Under the pieces are notes generated by a model. It was not told the origin of the DNA. It did no database searches and was given only the letters and a program-made list of their open reading frames with translations. A program made the translations under genes and the position numbers. Below, piece after piece: positions 44,825 to 48,189 of a stretch of DNA of 48,189 nucleotides. The number at the start of each line of letters is the position of its first letter. The first letter of the stretch is position 1. Origin of the DNA: Candidatus Saccharimonadota bacterium (lineage in GTDB: Bacteria; Patescibacteriota; Saccharimonadia; Saccharimonadales; UBA10212); contig JALHRM010000007.1 of assembly GCA_022841445.1 (NCBI GenBank), positions 1 through 48,189 of the forward strand. Reading direction: 5' to 3'.

Positions 44825-44863
44825 TCCTTCGCCGTCATCGACATTGCCGACAATAACGAAGGA
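44825..44863 (-). terminator. Hairpin with T-run, possible terminator for the LPxTG gene
   Basis: TCCTTCG (44863-44857) pairs with CGAAGGA (44831-44825) around a 25-base loop that can fold further, and the minus strand continues TTTTC. It lies about 180 bases after the LPxTG gene and before the tRNA promoter, so it could separate the two transcripts. Confidence 0.4.
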
Positions 44864-44984
44864 CTTTCGGGTAAGTTCATTTCTGAACAAAGGTAAGCGG
44901 TCAGTCAGTGCTTGCCTTACACACTAGTTCTATACACTAGCATTTATTCGATAAACATGCAAGTGCTTATCCACAGGCTTTGCA

Positions 44985-45015
44985 TATAAGCGTGGCTTTA
45001 TGTGCCACGCTTATA
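44985..45015. terminator. Perfect 12-bp hairpin after the LPxTG gene
   Basis: TATAAGCGTGGC (44985-44996) and GCCACGCTTATA (45004-45015) are exact complements with a seven-base loop, 26 bases downstream of the LPxTG stop. The T-rich side is on the + strand, so it is not a standard terminator for that gene, but it may protect the mRNA 3' end. Confidence 0.5.
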
Positions 45016-45041
45016 CACTTTTTATTTAATTGTTAATGTAA

Positions 45042-47162
45042 CTAGCCTCGGCGGCGGGAGAACAAGTAGTGAGCAGCGCCAGCCAGCGTACTTGCACCAG
45101 CAAAGATGCCAATTACACTACCTGCACCAGTGTTTGGCAGTGTTTGGGCAGCGCCCTGTACAACAGGAGTGACTGGAGTTTTGATTGTCACGTTAGCAAC
45201 ACAAATTGGTGCGCTTGATGTCTGGTCTTGGCCATTTACTGTAAATGTCAGCACTGCCTTTATGGTGTAGTCCCCATCTTTCGCAAAAGTGTGTTCGACC
45301 ACAGTTTTGTCAGTCGCTACTTTTGTGCCGTCACCAAAGTCGTAACTAATGCTTTTGAGTACAGCTCCGTCATCAGCATGAGGTGTTACGGTTGCAGTCA
45401 CTTTACGGTCTTTTGGAGTTGATATCTTCAAGTCCTTACATTCGTATATAGGATTCTTTGGTTCTTCCTCGACGGTAACCTGCTTTATGCAGTTACCAAC
45501 AGTTGTCGCACCCTGATCGGTATTGATAACAACACTGACACTGTAGGTGCCGCTGGTGGCGTTTTCGAATGTGTAGACAGCTTCAGTTGCGTTAGTAGTA
45601 ACGGTCTTGGTGTCGACAACTTTGCCGTCCTTGTCCTTAGCAGTAAAGACGTAGTTCTGGATTACTGCGTTCTGGACGCTGGCTTTGGCCGTGAACTCAA
45701 ACTTAGTGCGAGTTACCTTTTTTACATCTAGGGACTTACATTCTTTTAGTACAACCTTTTGGTCTTCGATGGTAACTTGCTTGCTACAATCGCCTTCGGC
45801 TACACCTTTATCGGTGTTTACGACTGCAGTAACTGTGTAAGTACCGGCAATTGCTTGAGTGAAGACGTAGTCGGCACTGGTGGCGTTAGTAGTAACGGTC
45901 TTGGTGTCGACAACTTTGCCGTCCTTGTCCTTAGCAGTAAAGACGTAGTTCTGGATTACGGCGTTTTGGACGCTGGCACGCGCCTTGAAGTTATACTGTG
46001 TAGCGCTAACTTTTGTCGCATCCAGACCATCACACTTCTTAGTAACAACAGTCGGTTCACATTTCTTTTCGACTGTCACATCTGCCGTATCGGTAACTGG
46101 GAACTGGCCACTCTGGCTCACTTCACCGATGTTGACAAGCTTGTTCATACCACAGGCCAGTTTATCTTCTGCTGGTACTTTGGCTTTGAATGTGACATAG
46201 GCGTTTGATCCGGCAGTGTAGCTGCCGATGGCAATGCCATTTGGTTTCACGACTGCATCTGAATTATCTATTAGACCGTTTGGATTGTTGACGTTATATA
46301 TCTTGGTACTGCCAGGGACAATGGTCATGTCTTTTGGTAACTGGTCACGCACCACAACGTTTTCGATTGGTGTGTTGCCAGTATTCTTGAATTCGATCGA
46401 ATAGTTTACAGAATCGCCAGGTTTAGCGGTCACACTCTGAGTCCAAGCTTGGCCGGGTATGGCAACTTTCTTGTCAATCATATACCCAGGCTTAGACATT
46501 TTCACCTTCAGTTTGATGGTGATAACGTTGGCGAACTCTAGACATCCAGGTAGATTACCATCCATCTGGTTGTAGCCGACAGGTGCACCGGTTGTAACAA
46601 TAGAGTCACTTACTTTCACGGTTGTTCCAGGGTGAGCATTGTTGTAGGCAATAGCCGAGCCAGGAACATATTCCAAGCTAAATGGCGTGTCGCCGCTCAG
46701 GTCAAAGTAATCATATACGACTGCCGGATCAGCATTACTAGCACTTACATAAGCATTCGCTCGGAGTGCTTTGGCTGTGGCAGTAGGTACATGAACACGA
46801 ACTTTCGTGTCACGAGCTATACCTCGATAATTATTTTCTGCACTGTTAAGTCGTGTCGCAGCATTGTTGTGTACGTAAACTCGAACAAGCACTTCCTGGC
46901 CATCTTTGACGGCAACATTGTCGCCGAATGCACTCGGAGCCGGATTGGCAGCATCCTTAGCGCGGAGGAAGTTACGTTCGTCACCTTCGTAAGGGTTGTT
47001 GGTAATAGAGTTGAACGTAACATACTGGGCTGGGTTCTGAATGGTGAATGTTGGTCGTTCAGGACCATATGCTCCGACGCCAATTGATATGGCACCAGCA
47101 GTAACCACACCAGCAACGACTGCGTAGAGTTTTTTAGGAATCTTGGTGAAAATGTTTTTCAT
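45042..47162 (-). CDS. LPxTG-anchored surface protein with DUF11, paired repeats and PKD
   Basis: The product has 706 residues. AAAGGAG precedes the ATG. A basic start and a hydrophobic segment (residues 13-31) act as signal. A beta-rich region with VRVYVHNNAATRLNSAENNY fills 33-230. A DUF11 domain follows (KPGDSVNYSIEFKNTGNTP, VVVRDQLPKDM). Two similar modules of 98 residues span about 373-570; the segment NAVIQNYVFTAKDKDGKVV is the same in both. A PKD domain (SYDFGDGTKVATDKTVVEHT) lies near 595-655. The end is LPNTG (675-679), a hydrophobic stretch and SRRRG: the complete sortase sorting signal. The sortase itself is not in the window. The protein should be bound to peptidoglycan, likely as an adhesin or fibre. 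Confidence 0.93.
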   Translation of the reverse strand: MKNIFTKIPKKLYAVVAGVVTAGAISIGVGAYGPERPTFTIQNPAQYVTFNSITNNPYEGDERNFLRAKDAANPAPSAFGDNVAVKDGQEVLVRVYVHNNAATRLNSAENNYRGIARDTKVRVHVPTATAKALRANAYVSASNADPAVVYDYFDLSGDTPFSLEYVPGSAIAYNNAHPGTTVKVSDSIVTTGAPVGYNQMDGNLPGCLEFANVITIKLKVKMSKPGYMIDKKVAIPGQAWTQSVTAKPGDSVNYSIEFKNTGNTPIENVVVRDQLPKDMTIVPGSTKIYNVNNPNGLIDNSDAVVKPNGIAIGSYTAGSNAYVTFKAKVPAEDKLACGMNKLVNIGEVSQSGQFPVTDTADVTVEKKCEPTVVTKKCDGLDATKVSATQYNFKARASVQNAVIQNYVFTAKDKDGKVVDTKTVTTNATSADYVFTQAIAGTYTVTAVVNTDKGVAEGDCSKQVTIEDQKVVLKECKSLDVKKVTRTKFEFTAKASVQNAVIQNYVFTAKDKDGKVVDTKTVTTNATEAVYTFENATSGTYSVSVVINTDQGATTVGNCIKQVTVEEEPKNPIYECKDLKISTPKDRKVTATVTPHADDGAVLKSISYDFGDGTKVATDKTVVEHTFAKDGDYTIKAVLTFTVNGQDQTSSAPICVANVTIKTPVTPVVQGAAQTLPNTGAGSVIGIFAGASTLAGAAHYLFSRRRG
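45589..45665 (-). repeat. 77-bp exact repeat, copy nearer the 3' end of the LPxTG gene
   Basis: Identical to 45883-45959, at a distance of 294 bases (98 codons), so the repeat is in frame. It codes residues 499-524. The flanks diverge quickly to weak similarity, which points to a recent conversion or duplication. Confidence 0.85.
45883..45959 (-). repeat. 77-bp exact repeat, copy nearer the 5' end of the LPxTG gene
   Basis: Identical to 45589-45665. It codes residues 401-426. Recombination between the copies would remove or add one 98-residue module without breaking the frame. Confidence 0.85.
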
Positions 47163-47185
47163 GAATGGTATCTCCTTTAACTTTC

Positions 47186-48189
47186 TTATTCAGCTGGCGG
47201 TGGCGGTGGAGCCGCTACCGTACCATCGGCAGTAGTAGTTGGTGAAATCACTGTAACAGTTGGAGGCGCTTCAGGTGTAGGAGGTGCAATCGGTGGAGCA
47301 GCTACAGTATCAGCATTTGTTGTGGTTGGGTTAGGGAGAACTTTGGGTGCAGTTGTCGAACCTGGTTCTGGGTCACGGGTTTCAGGGATACCATCTGTGT
47401 CATCTACAACATCACGTCGCGGACCAGGGCCTCGTGAAGGATCTGCATCAGCTGGGGTATCTGCCGAAGGGTCTGGAGGACAAACACCACCGGGGCACTT
47501 GTCATCATCGGGCGTAGTCGTTGTGGTTGGAGTTGGTTCGTCTGGTTCACCGGGAGTGTCAGGTTCAGGTGGTTCAGGATTGTCGGTCGGACCTTCCGGT
47601 AGAGGAGTGTCGCCTTCTTTAGTCAAGTTTGCACAGCGCGCCATAAGTCCTAGTTTGTCACCGTTTTCTAGTTCCATTGTCACACCACTACGATCACCAG
47701 TTATACCAGGAGTAGCTGCAGCGACAACATTGCCGTTGGATACACCTGTATTTAGTGCACTTGCAGATGGGTCATCAGGACTAAAATCAGCAGTCGATAA
47801 CGCACCTTCAAGTTGATGGAACAGAGCGACACCTTCAGGCGAAATACAGTTATCATCGCGAAGATCTGCAGGTTCATATTTGTCTGCATCTGTACCTAAA
47901 ACTACCTGTGCTGCACCGTCTAGTAATACAGGATCACCCTTGACAACGTCTCTAAGCCAGCTAAATGCTGCTCGCTCTGCTTGAGCTTTAGTACGCGCAC
48001 GAGACAAGGGCGCAAAGCCTTCAGCTACAAAGCGGTTCAGTTCACCACGATCATTAATGTTTACTCGCCAACTGCCTTCACACTCTTCTGGAGCAGTAAC
48101 GGCAGCAGGTGCTGTGACAGTATCGCCGGGGGCAGTTACTGTCAAAGTAGTGGTAGCGCCAGTAGATTCGCTGTCGCCATTAGATCGGT
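47186..48189 (-). CDS. Pro/Thr-rich exported-type protein, N-terminus cut by right edge
   Basis: The frame is open to the right edge. It continues past a TTG at 48145 as ...ESTGATTTLTVTAPGDTVTA, so that codon is probably not the start. At least 334 residues are seen. The middle part, from CEGSWRVNINDRGELNRF through ARCANLTKEGD, is an ordered domain with four cysteines. It contains ERAAFSWLRDVVKGDPVLLD and ADLRDDNCISPEGVALFHQL, with no family that I know. The last 140 residues are Pro, Thr, Asp and Gly rich (TTTTTPDDDKCPGGVCPPDP), like a cell wall spacer, but there is no LPxTG or membrane helix at the end. It is 23 bases before the LPxTG gene and probably co-transcribed; the two may work together at the surface. 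Confidence 0.7.
   Translation of the reverse strand, partial: RSNGDSESTGATTTLTVTAPGDTVTAPAAVTAPEECEGSWRVNINDRGELNRFVAEGFAPLSRARTKAQAERAAFSWLRDVVKGDPVLLDGAAQVVLGTDADKYEPADLRDDNCISPEGVALFHQLEGALSTADFSPDDPSASALNTGVSNGNVVAAATPGITGDRSGVTMELENGDKLGLMARCANLTKEGDTPLPEGPTDNPEPPEPDTPGEPDEPTPTTTTTPDDDKCPGGVCPPDPSADTPADADPSRGPGPRRDVVDDTDGIPETRDPEPGSTTAPKVLPNPTTTNADTVAAPPIAPPTPEAPPTVTVISPTTTADGTVAAPPPPPAE

Noticed and set aside
47322-47816. 164-codon + strand frame with Gly/Ser-rich product
   Set aside because: It is the antisense of a Pro/Asp/Thr-rich coding region; such composition creates long open frames on the other strand.

Overview
The window looks like a chromosomal segment of a Candidatus Saccharibacteria (TM7, Patescibacteria/CPR) genome. 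This is inferred from gene content and protein style, not from an rRNA, which is absent here. The signs are: many short single-membrane-segment proteins without a recognisable family, an F1-type ATP synthase set with unusual subunits, a lower-glycolysis cluster (tpiA-pgk-pyk), a DUF348/G5 muralytic protein, an LPxTG-anchored surface protein with DUF11 and PKD modules, and very few biosynthesis genes. UGA acts as a normal stop, which argues against Absconditabacteria/Gracilibacteria. No transposase, phage, CRISPR or rRNA was seen.

Layout. 1-2915: envelope and secreted proteins of unknown function, the first cut by the window edge. 2917-3300: an intergenic element with no gene, bounded by two perfect hairpins and containing a long imperfect palindrome; this is the strongest candidate for something undescribed. 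14189-3359 (minus): one long run of closely spaced genes, metG - tatD - two unknown genes - cysteine desulfurase - a three-membrane-segment secreted-domain protein - atpF - atpH - atpA - atpG - atpD - atpC. The F0 a and c subunit genes are not in their usual place upstream of atpF. 14293-16686: a GH37 trehalase-like enzyme, two coupled 55-residue proteins and a DUF4383 membrane protein. 16855-18349: a Y-family DNA polymerase with a coupled small gene. 18567-20395: an alpha/beta hydrolase and a CNNM/CorC-type transporter. 20408-23630: typA/bipA, with a terminator-like hairpin touching its start codon, and a fabG-fabZ pair with its own promoter and operator-like palindrome. 23645-26106: an RRM protein and a DEAD-box helicase with structured 5' leaders, which looks like a cold-response module. 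26344-29335: a pilin-like protein, an aminoglycoside-phosphotransferase-fold kinase and a TerC/DUF475 protein. 29421-29814: tmRNA (ssrA), minus strand, with terminator and promoter. 29971-30681: a possible squalene/phytoene-synthase-like protein. 30750-40295 (minus): pyk - pgk - tpiA - two membrane proteins - UvrD/PcrA helicase - DUF348/G5 protein (apparently frameshifted at a T7 run) - ksgA. 40373-44478: a dihydroorotate-dehydrogenase-like enzyme, a long disordered membrane protein and an AlkC-type DNA glycosylase. 44696-44770: tRNA-Glu(UUC). 45042-48189: an LPxTG surface protein and a Pro/Thr-rich secreted protein cut by the right edge.

Together the genes give ATP handling (F1 plus substrate-level ATP from Pgk and Pyk), translation quality control (tmRNA, TypA, MetG, KsgA), DNA repair (UvrD, AlkC, Y-family polymerase) and a host- or neighbour-facing surface (LPxTG protein, secreted and pilin-like proteins, a wall-active DUF348/G5 protein). 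Several promoters share an extended -10 of the form TGG-TATAAT. Every family assignment is from reading the translated sequence by eye; no database was searched.
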